Shown: one piece after another, positions 26,601 to 36,281 of the stretch
Layout: each line of letters opens with the position of its first letter
Position numbering within the stretch: position 1 is the first letter of the stretch
Source: Ciona intestinalis
Taxonomy: Eukaryota; Chordata; Ascidiacea; Phlebobranchia; Cionidae
Reading direction: 5' to 3'
DNA: 64,000 nucleotides
Assembly (NCBI RefSeq): GCF_000224145.3
Contig: NC_020177.2
Coordinates: forward strand, 2,066,325-2,130,324
Made by a program: the position numbers and the translations under genes
The notes under the pieces: generated by a model
The model's input: the letters and a program-made list of their open reading frames with translations, nothing else
Told to the model about the DNA's origin: nothing
Databases searched by the model: none

Positions 26601-29600
26601 GGTCCTGTAGCGCCGTATGCGGGATTTTTGCATGTTGCCAAATTTGACAATTACTGAATGGGACCATAAATCAATGGTTTAGAAAAAAAGAAATTTTAAT
26701 CTTTTAATTAAAATGCGTTTACTTGCTGCGTGCAAACAACTTTCCGTTAATGACATGTTTCACGATCGAAAAGCCGGTTTGTTTATATACTTTATAACTT
26801 CTGTGTGAATAGAAACTGCTTGATCATCAGCAAAATCCCGTGCTGACGCTAACAGTTTAAATCACAATAGACTTCGTGATTGGCGTTACTTGTCAAACAA
26901 AAAAAACATGAGCTCATGTTTCCGTGAACGGAAAGGTGTGACGAACGCATGCTGCATCATGTATATTGTATAAACTGCATTAAAATGCTGTTGGAAAACC
27001 CTGAACTGGGTTATAAAAGTGGGTTGTTTCAACGCGCTATATTATTCCAGTAGTCGTACACGCAAACTAAGATTACCATTACGATCAATATTACTGCTTT
27101 ATCGTATAATCATGCTGCGAAATAAAGTGATGTTGGCATTCGTGTTGGTGGCGTGCTTGGTACTACTCACGTCGAGGGTGGATGCTGGTCGCCGTAGGTC
27201 TCGATCATCACGAGCCGGGTAGGCTAAGCCAAGTACAAAATTTTATAGATGAATGAATGAATAAATGAGTGAATGAATGAATGAATGAATGAATAAATGA
27301 ATGAATGAGTGAAGGAATGGATGAATGAATGAATTAATGTAACTTACTTTATCCTCGCTTGGCCGGTAAACGATAGTCTTTATAACACGGGTGTTAATAC
27401 ACCTCGTGCCAGCTTACGAGATACCATGTATGACTGTATGTTATACTTTGTGGGGGATTATTACTTAATTTGTTTTATGTATGGCTGATAATGTGGACAA
27501 CCCATTAGTAACCACTTGGTTGGTGTCTTGCCCAAGGACACATACGCCCACGATGGTAGTAGCGACGAGCCTTGAACCAAAACCAAATAAACAATTCAAA
27601 CAATTTATTTTAGTGGACGAAGTGGGGGTGGTGGTTATAGTCGAAATCGCGGCGGTGGTGGTGGTCGCCGTGGTGGTTGGGGTTTTTGGGACAATGAGCT
27701 TGCAAGGGCGAAGCGTGACCTCAACAATGAAAACGCAATTATTGACGAGTTTGAGCAATAAAACTGATATGCTGTAACTTTTGACATTCTTTTTCTATAA
27801 TTTCTTGTATATTTTAATCATCCACTGACAATTTAAAATTTAGTAAACGAGTTTTCTCCCAATTTATTTTTTGGCAAATCATATTAGAGCTTATATAGAA
27901 GTAGGCCTATATAATTTTGTCCACTGTAAACAATGCTTTCAAATCATATATTTATTCTTTCGGTGGGCTGAATGCCTATCAGGTTTTAACATGGCTATTA
28001 TTGACTAGTATTTTATGTACATAGCTCTAACGATCTCCATATGAATATAAATAACAGGAAAATAAAAAATAAATGTAGAGTATATACACAAATGTTGTTT
28101 TAATTGAAATATTACAAAAGTAATGTCTATAGTTCTGGAACGGATTATATAGTAGGATAGGGGAAGATGGGACACCTTTTTAATCTATTTTCTTCTCTAA
28201 TTTGGTAGTAAGCAAACGTTTAACGATTTTTTTATAAAACTTTATCCTCACGGCTCCCATAGACCGTTGTTAATTGTTTAAAACACGATCAGGATATTTA
28301 GTTATTATGCGTCAAAGGTGTCCCATCTTCCCCCACACTACTATAACACTTGTATTGCGAAAATCTTAGTAAAACAATAAACATTAGCTATCAAAAGTCC
28401 ATAAATGCTGGCCTACAGTTTAGAATATTTCATTTTTAATTTTAGTGCCGCTCCACCTAGATTATCATATTGAATGTAACTTACTTTATCCTCACATGGC
28501 CGGAAAACGACAGTGGTTATAACATGTGTGTTATGTTTTATACACCTCCAGCATGCGAGTTACCATGTATGTTACTTTGTATAGGTGATTATTTTTGGAC
28601 TTTTTATATTTTTTATGTATGGGTAATAATTTGGACCACCTATAAGTGACCACTAGGTTGGAGCAATATATATTATTATAGTAGGGTGGGGGAACATGGG
28701 ACACCTTTTCATTCTATTTTTTCGTCTTATTTAGTAGTAAACAAAGAACATTCAAATAATTATGAAACCGTATCTTCACGACTCCCATAGACCATTGTTA
28801 ATTGTTTAAAACGCGATCAGGATATTATGTACTAAAGGTGTCTCGTCTTCTTCCACCCTACTATATATCTTGTTTTGAGAAAATCTACATCACTTACTGA
28901 GTCCTGACCAAACCAGAAATCCCAGCTTCCCGAAACCCATTGTACGTAAAGAAATGTGTTTATGACGTAATCCCCAACGATCATGCGGATCATATGAGAT
29001 GACGTCATCTGGAATTCTGGCAAATTTTCTGCCGTGACTGGAATTCTGTGAATGGCAATGAAACAAATTACCGAAACTTTAATTACTTAATCTACGAATT
29101 TTATTTAGGCGTGCAACGTGCTTATTGTTTAGTACGCTCACTGTGCTCTAATGAAAAGCTGCTAAATGCAATATTGATACCAATTCAGTTTTGTTCAGAT
29201 CAAATTGTTGGTAGTGTTCTCGTATACCGACTAAAGGTGGGTGTACACAGTATCCGGCGTGCGAATTCGAAAGTAACATACATGGTAACTCGTAAGCTGG
29301 CACGAGGTGTTAAACCCGTGTGATAACTGTGGTTTTCAGGCCACGCGAGGATAAAGTAAGTTACATTCATTCATTACCGAATTCCGCATGCGGCAGCGAA
29401 ATCCGGACAAAACAGACAAAACGGACACATTCCGGATACTGTGTACAGCCACCTTAAAGTGAGTCTGTCGGGTTTACTATGGTTACCTCGTTTTTTAGTC
29501 GGTCGACTAATATGTAGTAGCTGTATTGTGACGTTTAGTCGGCCAAACTAAAATTCTGCGCATTACATAAGTTAGGCGGTCAAACCTGTCGGCCAAGTTT

Positions 29601-32600
29601 TTGGTGGGCGAATATAAAAGGCGGCGACTATAGTTAAGTCGCAGACTAGAATATCACTCCATGTTTTACTTTTTTATATTAAACCTTTTCATATACATTG
29701 TATGCAATTTAGCCAACCCATTAGCGACCACTGGGTTGGAGCAATTGCCGTTAGGTGACTTGCCCAAGGACACATATATACGCCCACAATGTTAGCATGA
29801 CGAGCCTTGAACCCATTAACTCTGGGTTAGAGGCATGTATGGTAACCAACTGTGCCACGACACCGAACATTTGTATTAGACTTACGTCATTGAAGGGTTG
29901 TTAGTTGGGAAACAGCGTCCTCTTGAGAACACAGTTATTTGGTTTGACGCTGTCGTTGGAGGGCGGGAGAGAGCCAGGTCAATGCTTGTGGTGGTGGTCA
30001 GCGCATAGTTAACTGTAAGTAGGTATGTGACGTAAGTCAAGTTCAAAGAAATGGTTATATTTCAATAGTATTAACAACGACAAAATATATACGCCGTAAA
30101 AAAATATATACAGTAAGGTGAGGGGAGATTTTCTTTTCCCATTTAAGTAAACAAAGCACATTTAAAAAATTATAAAGCCGTATTCTCACGAATTACATCC
30201 AGCGACAAACCGTTGTTAATTGTTTAAAACAAGATATGGTTATTTTGATATTATATGTGCCGAAGGCGTCTCGTCTTTCCCCACTCTACTATTTATGTAA
30301 ATATACATTTTCAGATTTTGTGGTTGTAGGTCTAAACGGTGAACTGCTTGGGTATTTGTGAATTCATTAAAAGGTCTATTATACATTAAAATGCTGAAGT
30401 TACAAAATGAGCTGAAAAGAAGCTTAAATAGTATATGGAAAGTATACAAAATTTACCATTCAAGTTTCTTAAAATAGAATTTGCCTGACTTTGGATCGCT
30501 GACTTAACAGTTGGGCAGATCTGGAAAAAAAAGTAATGAAAGTTTCATGTTTTGTGGTGACCATAATAATCCATATCTTACCCTTGCAGCGAATGTGTTG
30601 CGAACGCTATTTGAGTTAAACCTCAAAAGGATATTGTACAAGAATGATAAACTGGAGCCCGACACCCGAGCGTTCATGTCTCCAATATTGGCTGAGCAAC
30701 TTGAAGTAGAACTTATCTGCGTTCATTAGAAGTTAAATGATCGTAAACAGAAATGACCTCTGGCATCAAACGGTTTCTTGCGGCCACGCAGGAAATTTCA
30801 CGCCGTGCTTTTCCGCTTGTGGTTTGGCAGCCACTGCCACAGATTGACATAAACATCCATGGATATATGTATAGTATAAGGTGGAGGGAAACGGGACCCT
30901 TTAGCGCAGAATATTCAGATATCCTGATTGTGTTCTAAATAATTAACAACGGTCTATGAGAGTCGTGAGAATACGGTATTATAATTATTTGAATTTCCCT
31001 TTGTTTACTACCAAATGTGACGAGAAAATAGAATGAAAAGGTGCCCCATCTTCCCCGCCCTACTATATCTTTCTATTACTCAAACCCTTAAATGGTTTGC
31101 ACGTTGTAACGCACTTGTTGCAATTCGGCCCTGATTTCATAGGTAATAAGTTGAAAATAAGGTAAATAAACGTACGATTTATCAAAAAAAAAAAAGATTT
31201 AAAAAAAATCGTTTTCCTGATTTAGAAAAAATTAGAAATCTTAATTCGTAATATACAATCAAATGTAGAATCAAATTTTATTAAAAAGTAAGGTACATAA
31301 ACGTACGGTTGGCCGACCGTTTTGGTCTCTCCCCACCCGCATAGAAAGAGTGAGATCCACACCACTCGCATCCGCTGTGAAGCTGCCGTCATTATCAACG
31401 GTAAAACTGGAAAACATCGGTTGCAATGAATAAACAAGCATAGTAAAGTGGGGTAAGATGGGACAACTATTTGGTAGTAAACCAAGAACATTCAAAGAAT
31501 TAAATAACTGTATTTTCACGACCGCCACAGACCGTTGTTAATTGTTTAAAACACGATCAGGATATTTGGATATTATGTGATAAAGGTATCCCATCTTACC
31601 CCATACTACTATATGGTCCTTCACAGCAAATGTTAACCGTATAGCTCAAAGGCAGTTTTTAAAACGGATTTTGCAATTTTTATTTTAAACTATTTAATGA
31701 AAAATAAAAAATGTCTGTCATGTATACACAAGAAAACAGTATCTTACAACCAAACACGGTAGTTGACACTCCATTGGCCCCTCATTGCAAAAGATGCTGA
31801 TCGAATTCGAAGTGTGATCACGTTTGGTGATGACGTCGTAAGGCCAACATTCCCGAAAGAAAACTTGTGACTCGCAAGCTGAAACATCAGTTAAAATTGA
31901 GTTGTTTTATTTTACATGCACGCTATTTACTCTTTACTGTGTAAATGAATGAATGAATGAATGAATGAATGAATGAATGAATGAATGAATGAATGAATGA
32001 ATGAATGAATGAATGACACTTATTTAACCGCGCGCTGGGGACAGTTGCTATATTTCACACACCCAATTGTGCCCAATTACAACTTTGCGAGTTATACCTA
32101 TGTGTAGCTATGTAGGTGATTATCTTTCTTTGTTTGCCCTCTTATTTCTGTGTGTCATTTACGACAACCCATGAGTGACTACTGAGTTGGAGCCATGGCC
32201 GTTTAATGTGTTGATCCACACACCCTCAGTGTTGTGGGCGTGTGACATGGCACCGGAGCAAAGAGTTAACCATCTAAGTTTAATGTAAACCTTACTTGTT
32301 GAAGTTATAATTTGCAGTTACCCAAGAACTATATCTCCCACTGTAGCTGCCGAGATTCGAGTTGCTTGTGACGTAACTTTGAGCCATTGTTTTAACAACA
32401 TCAGTGACTGCAAAATGAAATGTCGACTGAAAAGCTTTACATGAAAATTCGGTTATGTCAAAAATGCTTATACGATAAAGAATACTTCTTCTGGTAAAAT
32501 GGTTATGAAAATAAAACTGAAATTTATGCAATTTTTGTACGGCAAAAGTAAAAGCGGAAAACTAGGGTGAAATAATTGTTTAATTAAAAAAGCGGATAAT

Positions 32601-32984
32601 TAAAATAAGCACACTCAGGATTTATCAGTAAAAAAGTGGTGACACTGTAAAGCTAAATGATTATTATCGTCCAGCAAATTATTAAAAATAAGATTTAGAA
32701 ATCTAGGTCGCAATGTGCAGTCAAATAATGTAGAGTCAAATTTCATTATTATAGTTAGGAGTGTTAGGTCTTGGTCCCCGCATTGCACTTTTAGTACCAC
32801 AAAAATTGTCCACCATGAAAACAGTACATCCCCACACAATTGGAAAGCTGAAATGTTACCACTTACCAAATCTAAGACCTCGATTGTTGACCTTTACCTT
32901 TATCCCAGTTTGCCCCTCACATCGAGACACGCAATTTAGTTGGACTGTCATTGCTATCGCAAAAACCAAACTAACAAGCTTCAT
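20686..32984 (-). CDS. BPI/LBP-family lipid-binding protein, left copy, frameshifted in exon 3
   Basis: Thirteen exons: 32984-32867, 32407-32296, 31878-31748, 31406-31307, 30716-30582, 30520-30457, 30012-29886, 29045-28898, 23134-23052, 22448-22304, 22119-21948, 21344-21268 and 20727-20686 (TAA). Exon 1 encodes a signal peptide (VSLVFAIAMTVQLNCVSRC) and KVKVNNRGL, matching the BPI N-terminus. The Cys in exon 5 (SSCSA) and the first Cys of exon 6 (ICPTV) are 40 residues apart, like the conserved BPI disulfide. Exon 11 (SSSKIGDLPVVLVDLIVN) and the last exon (GLEIATDM) match the C-terminal barrel. Family members bind lipopolysaccharide and other lipids and are secreted or granule-stored. Exon 3 is 131 nt against 132 in the right copy: one base is missing near AAGTTTTC, giving an early stop. 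Either this copy is a pseudogene or the base is a sequence error. Intron 8 (5.8 kb) hosts two opposite-strand genes. Confidence 0.9.
20861..21047 (+). mobile_element. Cimi-1-like MITE, strongly diverged
   Basis: The core is recognisable (GATCGTGTTTCGATCAATTA, then TTTTTACCAAATGAGATAAG), but both termini are eroded. It lies in the last intron of the left BPI gene. Confidence 0.6.
21500..21692 (-). mobile_element. Cimi-1-like MITE copy
   Basis: Complete; ends GGGGAAAGATGAGACTC and GTGTCCCATCTTACTCC. It lies between BPI exons 12 and 11. Confidence 0.85.
22175..22272 (-). mobile_element. Cimi-1-like MITE fragment
   Basis: Left half only (TAGGGAAAGATGGGACTC to the TTTAGTAAAG region). It stops just before BPI exon 10. 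Confidence 0.7.
22579..22750 (-). mobile_element. Cimi-1-like MITE copy
   Basis: Both ends are recognisable; followed by a short TA repeat at 22746-22765. Confidence 0.75.
23400..24053 (+). repeat. Promoter-exon 1 module, copy A (repeated at 26595-27218)
   Basis: Sequence from AGGTCCTGTAGCGCCGTATG through exon 1 of nested gene A recurs with few changes about 3.2 kb further right. The duplication carried promoter and exon 1 of the peptide gene as one unit. The TATA-like element TATATAAA is at 23814-23821. Confidence 0.85.
23950..24523 (+). CDS. Short secreted Arg/Gly-rich precursor, nested gene A
   Basis: Two exons: 23950-24053 (ATG, donor GTAAGT) and 24385-24523 (TAA), 80 aa. Residues 1-25 are a strong signal peptide (VMLAFVLVACLVLLTSRVNA). 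The next ~40 residues hold about a dozen Arg/Lys against two acidic residues, plus Gly and Trp (GRRGGWGFWDNELARAKR). RAKR is a furin-type site. The last 14 residues are acidic and end DEFVQ. Signal, cationic peptide and anionic tail is the layout of tunicate antimicrobial precursors, so a host-defence peptide is my inference; no known family was recognised. It lies inside intron 8 of the left BPI gene, opposite strand, with a TATA box 130 bp upstream. A structural or signalling peptide remains possible. Confidence 0.8.
24303..24345 (-). mobile_element. Cimi-1-like MITE end fragment
   Basis: Only the left terminus remains (GGTTGGGGTAAGATGGGATA), in the intron of nested gene A. Confidence 0.5.
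24663..24840. mobile_element. hAT-like element, left end and truncated body
   Basis: Starts CAGCGGTTCCCAAACTGGGG, a typical hAT terminus, followed by repeated GTGGTACGCG motifs. The matching right end is not seen nearby. Downstream of nested gene A. Confidence 0.55.
25312..26068 (+). mobile_element. Long (~760 bp) relative of the MITE
   Basis: Termini are those of the short MITE (AATGGAGATGGGACAC and GTCCATCTTCCCCCACTGTA), but the interior differs and matches 39028-40223 and 47220-47810 (for example AAAATAGAAACAGTATA). No transposase is visible, so it is a second non-autonomous class mobilised through shared ends. Confidence 0.75.
26235..26423 (-). mobile_element. SINE, 3' part
   Basis: Minus-oriented body and tail (AACTTGCTTTATCCTTGCGT, CACCTCGCACCAGCTATACG, then CACTGGGTTGGAGCAATATA). 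Confidence 0.7.
26424..26547 (+). mobile_element. Deletion derivative of the long MITE relative
   Basis: Joins a left end (TATAGTAATG) to the right end ATGTGTGCTTAAGTGTCCCA, with the interior missing. It sits directly against the SINE. Confidence 0.5.
26595..27218 (+). repeat. Promoter-exon 1 module, copy B
   Basis: Second copy of the 23400-24053 module: the same AGGTCCTGTAGCGCCGTATG start, the same GGTTGTTTCAACGCGCTATA near the transcription start, and a TATAAAA element at 27012-27018. Confidence 0.85.
27112..27761 (+). CDS. Short secreted Arg/Gly-rich precursor, nested gene B
   Basis: Two exons: 27112-27218 and 27614-27761 (TAA), 84 aa. The signal peptide matches copy A except Val-Asp-Ala for Val-Asn-Ala at its end. 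The Gly-rich part is longer, with runs of four and five Gly, and keeps GGWGFWDNELARAKR. The acidic tail ends DEFEQ. The donor GTAGGC is weaker than in copy A. A SINE fills most of the intron. Like A it sits inside BPI intron 8 on the other strand. Conserved signal, processing site and tail with a varying middle suggest a processed secreted peptide family. Confidence 0.78.
27240..27582 (-). mobile_element. SINE with long GAAT tail inside nested gene B intron
   Basis: The tail 27247-27335 is imperfect GAAT repeats. The body has GGCCGGTAAACGATAGTCTT and CTCGTGCCAGCTTACGAG, and ends with the inner head part TTGCCCAAGGACACATACGC. Confidence 0.8.
28150..28344 (-). mobile_element. Cimi-1-like MITE copy
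   Basis: Full length with near-perfect inverted ends, in BPI intron 8. Confidence 0.88.
28455..28672 (-). mobile_element. SINE, 3' part
   Basis: Minus-oriented tail and body (AACTTACTTTATCCTCACAT, CACTAGGTTGGAGCAATATA); it abuts the next MITE. Confidence 0.7.
28679..28865 (-). mobile_element. Cimi-1-like MITE copy
   Basis: Full length. It ends 33 bp from the donor side of BPI exon 8. Confidence 0.88.
29277..29380 (+). mobile_element. SINE tail fragment
   Basis: Plus-oriented 3' part (GGTAACTCGTAAGCTGGCAC to AAGTTACATTCATTCATT). Confidence 0.7.
29690..29872 (-). mobile_element. SINE head and body fragment
   Basis: Minus-oriented part containing the B box complement (CGAGCCTTGAACCCATTAAC) and ending in the tRNA-like head. 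It lies immediately beyond BPI exon 7 (29886). Confidence 0.75.
30112..30291 (-). mobile_element. Cimi-1-like MITE copy with small internal deletion
   Basis: The left end lost the GGGACACC segment; the right end (TCTTTCCCCACTCTACTA) is intact. Confidence 0.78.
30872..31067 (+). mobile_element. Cimi-1-like MITE copy
   Basis: Complete, between BPI exons 5 and 4; right end CCCCATCTTCCCCGCCCTAC. Confidence 0.85.
31441..31612 (-). mobile_element. Cimi-1-like MITE copy, shared with the other blocks
   Basis: Same intron 3 position as the copies at 34318-34515 and 38586-38785, so the insertion predates the duplications. Part of its left half is deleted here. Confidence 0.85.
31940..32275 (-). mobile_element. 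SINE variant with perfect GAAT array
   Basis: 31944-32016 is an almost perfect run of GAAT units. The body (TTAACCGCGCGCTGGGGACA, CCAATTGTGCCCAATTACAA, CTGAGTTGGAGCCATGGCCG) is a subfamily also seen at 35066-35318 and 37740-38036. Confidence 0.8.
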
Positions 32985-33201
32985 TTTTGTCACAACAAAT
33001 TTAAGCAAATCGTTTGACGAAACAGCTATCCAAAAATATAAAATCAAAATAAAATAATAGAAACGATTTGTTTATTTTGAACAACACTTGAAACATTTTT
33101 TGTCCAACTTGTGTTTAAAAAATGACAAGTCGAAAAACTTTGTTCTGAACAAATATTTAAACTGAAATATTTGCGTAGCAATTTGAACATTTTGCCAAGG
33201 T

Positions 33202-33251
33202 NNNNNNNNNNNNNNNNNNNNNNNNNNNNNNNNNNNNNNNNNNNNNNNNNN
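33202..33251. other. Assembly gap, 50 N, at the core of the inverted duplication
   Basis: Exactly 50 Ns. Sequence just right of it (CCACCGGGCGTGTTTTAGTA) is repeated at about 34143, so the join is suspect. Confidence 0.99.
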
Positions 33252-33432
33252 GGTCCACCGGGCGTGTTTTAGTAGGACTGGTTAACACAGTATACAGCAA
33301 AATCGGTATTCACTTTGTCCCTTTATCCATAAAAGTCCCCAAGTTACAACTATACAAAAACTATCGAGGCGTATCAATATGCTGTCTGTCAAATACGTTT
33401 TAGATATCTATGATTTAAAAGTGTTTTATATA

Positions 33433-33575
33433 TAGTAGGGTGGGGTAAGATGGGACATGTTTTTATTCTATTTTCTCGTGCCATTTGGTAGTAAAAAAAT
33501 GGTAGTTACAAAATTAAACAACCGTAGCCTCGCAGCTCTAAAAGACCGTTATTAAAATTGTTCAAAACAAGACAA
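33433..33575 (-). mobile_element. Cimi-1-like MITE, left part
   Basis: TAGTAGGGTGGGGTAAGATG and the core up to GACCGTTATT; it then runs into BPI intron 4-type sequence. Confidence 0.75.
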
Positions 33576-34010
33576 GATTTCGTTAGAAGTTTAATGCTCG
33601 TAAACAGAAAATAACCCCCGGCATTAGACAGTTTCGTGTATTGCTATCCGCTTTGGAAATTTCACGACGTGTTTTCGTCCATACGCTTGAGGTTTAGCAG
33701 TCATATAGGTGCTGATTCGCATAAACATTCATAAATGTATATGTGTAGCTATTACTTTAATCTGTTCTTAAATATATAACGGTTTAAATCTATCCTTAAA
33801 TAGTGCAGGTTGTAAGACACTTGTTGCAATTCGACCCTGATTTCATATAAATTGAAAATAAGGTACATATACGTACGGTTGGTCGACCGTTTCGGTCTCT
33901 CCCCACCCGCACAGAAAGAGTGAGATCCAAACCACTCGCATTCGCTGTGAAGCTGCCGTCATTATTAACGCTAACACTGGAAAACATCGGTTGCAATGAA
34001 TAAACAAATG

Positions 34011-34055
34011 TAGTATAGTGGGGTAAGATGGGGCAAATTTTCATTCTATTTTCTC
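34011..34055 (-). mobile_element. Cimi-1-like MITE left end, cut off
   Basis: Only TAGTATAGTGGGGTAAGATG and the next 25 bases remain. The sequence then switches to a different repeat with TTTGCACGAAATACTCA twice in tandem. Confidence 0.7.
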
Positions 34056-34317
34056 CCTTTGCACGAAATACTCAAAGCTCCCTTTGCACGAAATACTCAC
34101 CGGGCCGTGTGTTTTAGTATGGCACGTTCCATCGGGTCCTCACTGGGCCCCACCGGGCGTGTTTTAGTAGGACCGGTTAACACAGTATACAGCAAAATCG
34201 GTGTTCACTTTGTCTCTTTATCCATAAAAGTCCCCAAGTTACAACTATACAAAAACTATCCAGGCGTATCAGTATTCTGTCTTTAAACTCATGAACTATT
34301 TAAAAGTGTTTTATATA

Positions 34318-34515
34318 TAGTAGGGTGGGGTAAGATGGGTCATGTTTTTATTCTATTTTCTCGTCCCATTTGGTAGTAAACCAAGATTATTCAAACAATT
34401 AAAAAACTGTATTTTCACGAATCCCATAGACCGTTGTTAATTGTTTAAAACACGATCGGGATATTTGGATATTTTTTGCTAAAGGTGCGTCCTTATCTTA
34501 CCCCACATTATTATA
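34318..34515 (-). mobile_element. Cimi-1-like MITE copy
   Basis: Intron 3 copy in the truncated third block, full length. Confidence 0.85.
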
Positions 34516-35065
34516 TGGTCCTTCACAGCAAATGTTAATTATTATAGCTCAAAAACAGTTTTTAAAACGAATTATGCAATTTTTATTTCAAACAATTTAA
34601 TGAAAAATAAAAAATGTTTGTCATGTATACACAATGAAAAAGTATCTTACAACCAAACACGGTAGTTGATATGCCAATTGCCCCTCATTGCAAAAGATGC
34701 TGATCGAATTCGAAGTGTGATCACGTTTGGTGATGACGTCGTAACATTCCCGAAAGAAAATCTTGTGACTCGTATGCTGAAACATCAGTTGAAATTGAGT
34801 TGTTTCATTTTACATGCACTTAGATGCACGCTATTTACTGTATTATACGTAAAAAAGTCAGCGTAAAAGTAGTTTATGCTCTGTACAAACTTTAAATGTG
34901 AGCATAGCCATATATTTTAAAAATAAGAAGCTAAATCGTCTATTTGATTATCGCGTGTAGCGCCTCGACATTAGTCAATAATACACGTTCTCCAAAAAAT
35001 ATAGAGCTCACAACAGCAAAAAAGGGCGCAGACGCTAAAGTACATTAACTGATACAAATTGAACA

Positions 35066-35318
35066 AATGGATGAATGAATGAATGAATGAATGATGAGAT
35101 GGATGAATGAATGACACTTATTTAACCGCGCGCTGGGCGACAGTTGCTATATTTCATACACCCAATTGTGCCCAATTACAACTTTACAAGTTATACCTAT
35201 GTGTAGCTATGTAGGTGATTATCTTTCTTTGTTTGCCCTCTTATTTCTCTATGTCAATTTAGACAACCCATGAGTGAACACTGAGTTGGAGCCATGGCCG
35301 TTTAATGTGTTGATCCCA
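35066..35318 (-). mobile_element. SINE variant
   Basis: Same subfamily as 31940-32275, with a short GAAT array. Confidence 0.75.
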
Positions 35319-35707
35319 CTTCCTTAAAAAAACTGGGTTTCATGCAATTAGATAAAACTGGGATTCATGCAATTTTTGTTCGGCAAAAAAGCGGGAAATT
35401 AGGGCCTAATAATTGTTCAATTAAAAAGACCTAATGAATAAAATAACCACACACAAGATTTACCAATAAAAAGTAGGACACTGTAATGGAAAACGATTTT
35501 TTCGTCCCACTTATTAATATAAAAAAAATTGAAAACCTATAAGTCGTAATGAACAATCAAAAAGAGTCAAATGTCATTAATGGTTAAGTCTATGTCGCCG
35601 CATTACACATTGGGTATAATGCCTATACCTAATACCAACTTAGTTGGATTGTGATATATGGGATTTAGGTGGTAACGATATTCTAGCTTACCCCACAGTA
35701 GGCTACT

Positions 35708-36032
35708 AATGAATGAATTTAGCTTACTTTGACTTCGCGTGGCCGGAAAACGACAGTCGTTATAACACTGGTGTTCATACACCTCGTGCCAGCTTACGAG
35801 TTACCCAGTATGTTACTTTGTGGGTGATTATTTTGGGGAGATTTTCGTTATTTTTTAATGTGTGGCTGATAATTTGGACGACCCATTAATTGGTGACCAC
35901 TGGGTTGAAGCAATTGTCGTTATTTGTCTTGCCCAAAGACACATAGGCCCACAATCGTAGCCGCGAAGAGACTTGAATCTATTACCTCTGGGTTACAGGC
36001 AGGCTCGCTAACCAACTGTGCTACGGCACTGC
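35708..36032 (-). mobile_element. SINE, nearly full length
   Basis: Runs from the tail (GGCCGGAAAACGACAGTCGT) to the head (CTCTGGGTTACAGGCAGGCT, CTAACCAACTGTGCTACGG). It has no counterpart in the right arm. Confidence 0.8.
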
Positions 36033-36149
36033 ACAATACCATGGCTTTCAGCCAAAAATGTAATATCTTCTTAAGCGGACTGTTTCTTAACCCGTTAGTC
36101 AATTTTCATGGAAAACTAAAGTCTAATTTAATATTTTGGTGTATAGATA

Positions 36150-36281
36150 TTCCCACGACTCCCATAGTATTCTGACGAGTCACATAGACCGTTGTTAATT
36201 GTTTAATTTTAAAACACGATCAGAATATTTGGATATTATGCGCTAAAGGACTCCCAGCATCATATCCCACAATACTATATC
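36150..36281 (-). mobile_element. Cimi-1-like MITE, right part
   Basis: Core GACCGTTGTTAATTGTTTAA and the right end are present, with a small local duplication of ACTCCCATAG-like sequence. Confidence 0.65.

Larger units (their letters stand above)
20080..33201 (-). repeat. Left arm of large inverted duplication
   Basis: Sequence matches the reverse complement of 36828-47217. Left 20110-20190 (CAGATGGTTTCCACATATTG, AATCTGTGCAAGCACAGCGT) mirrors right 47095-47190. Left 33100-33195 mirrors right 36830-36940. All 13 BPI exons appear in both arms in the same order from the centre outward. The arms differ by many substitutions and by insertions of MITEs, SINEs and one extra nested-gene module of about 3 kb here. 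Confidence 0.92.
33252..36281 (-). pseudogene. Truncated 5' block of a third BPI copy
   Basis: Minus-strand exon 3 (34776-34651, 126 nt, in frame, two codons shorter than in the right copy) and exon 4 (33976-33877, 100 nt) are intact and followed by intron sequence with the shared MITE. Exon 2 is missing where a SINE meets intron sequence near 35320. Only a scrap of exon 1 (CCAACTTAGTTGGATTGTG) is left near 35640. Exons 5-13 are absent. This is either a partial duplication or an alternative haplotype placed in tandem by the assembler. Confidence 0.75.

Noticed and set aside
30511..30729. Plus-strand frame over BPI exon 5
   Set aside because: Antisense shadow of the exon 30716-30582.
31944..32016. 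GAAT array considered as CRISPR or satellite
   Set aside because: Simple 4-bp tail of a SINE, no spacers.
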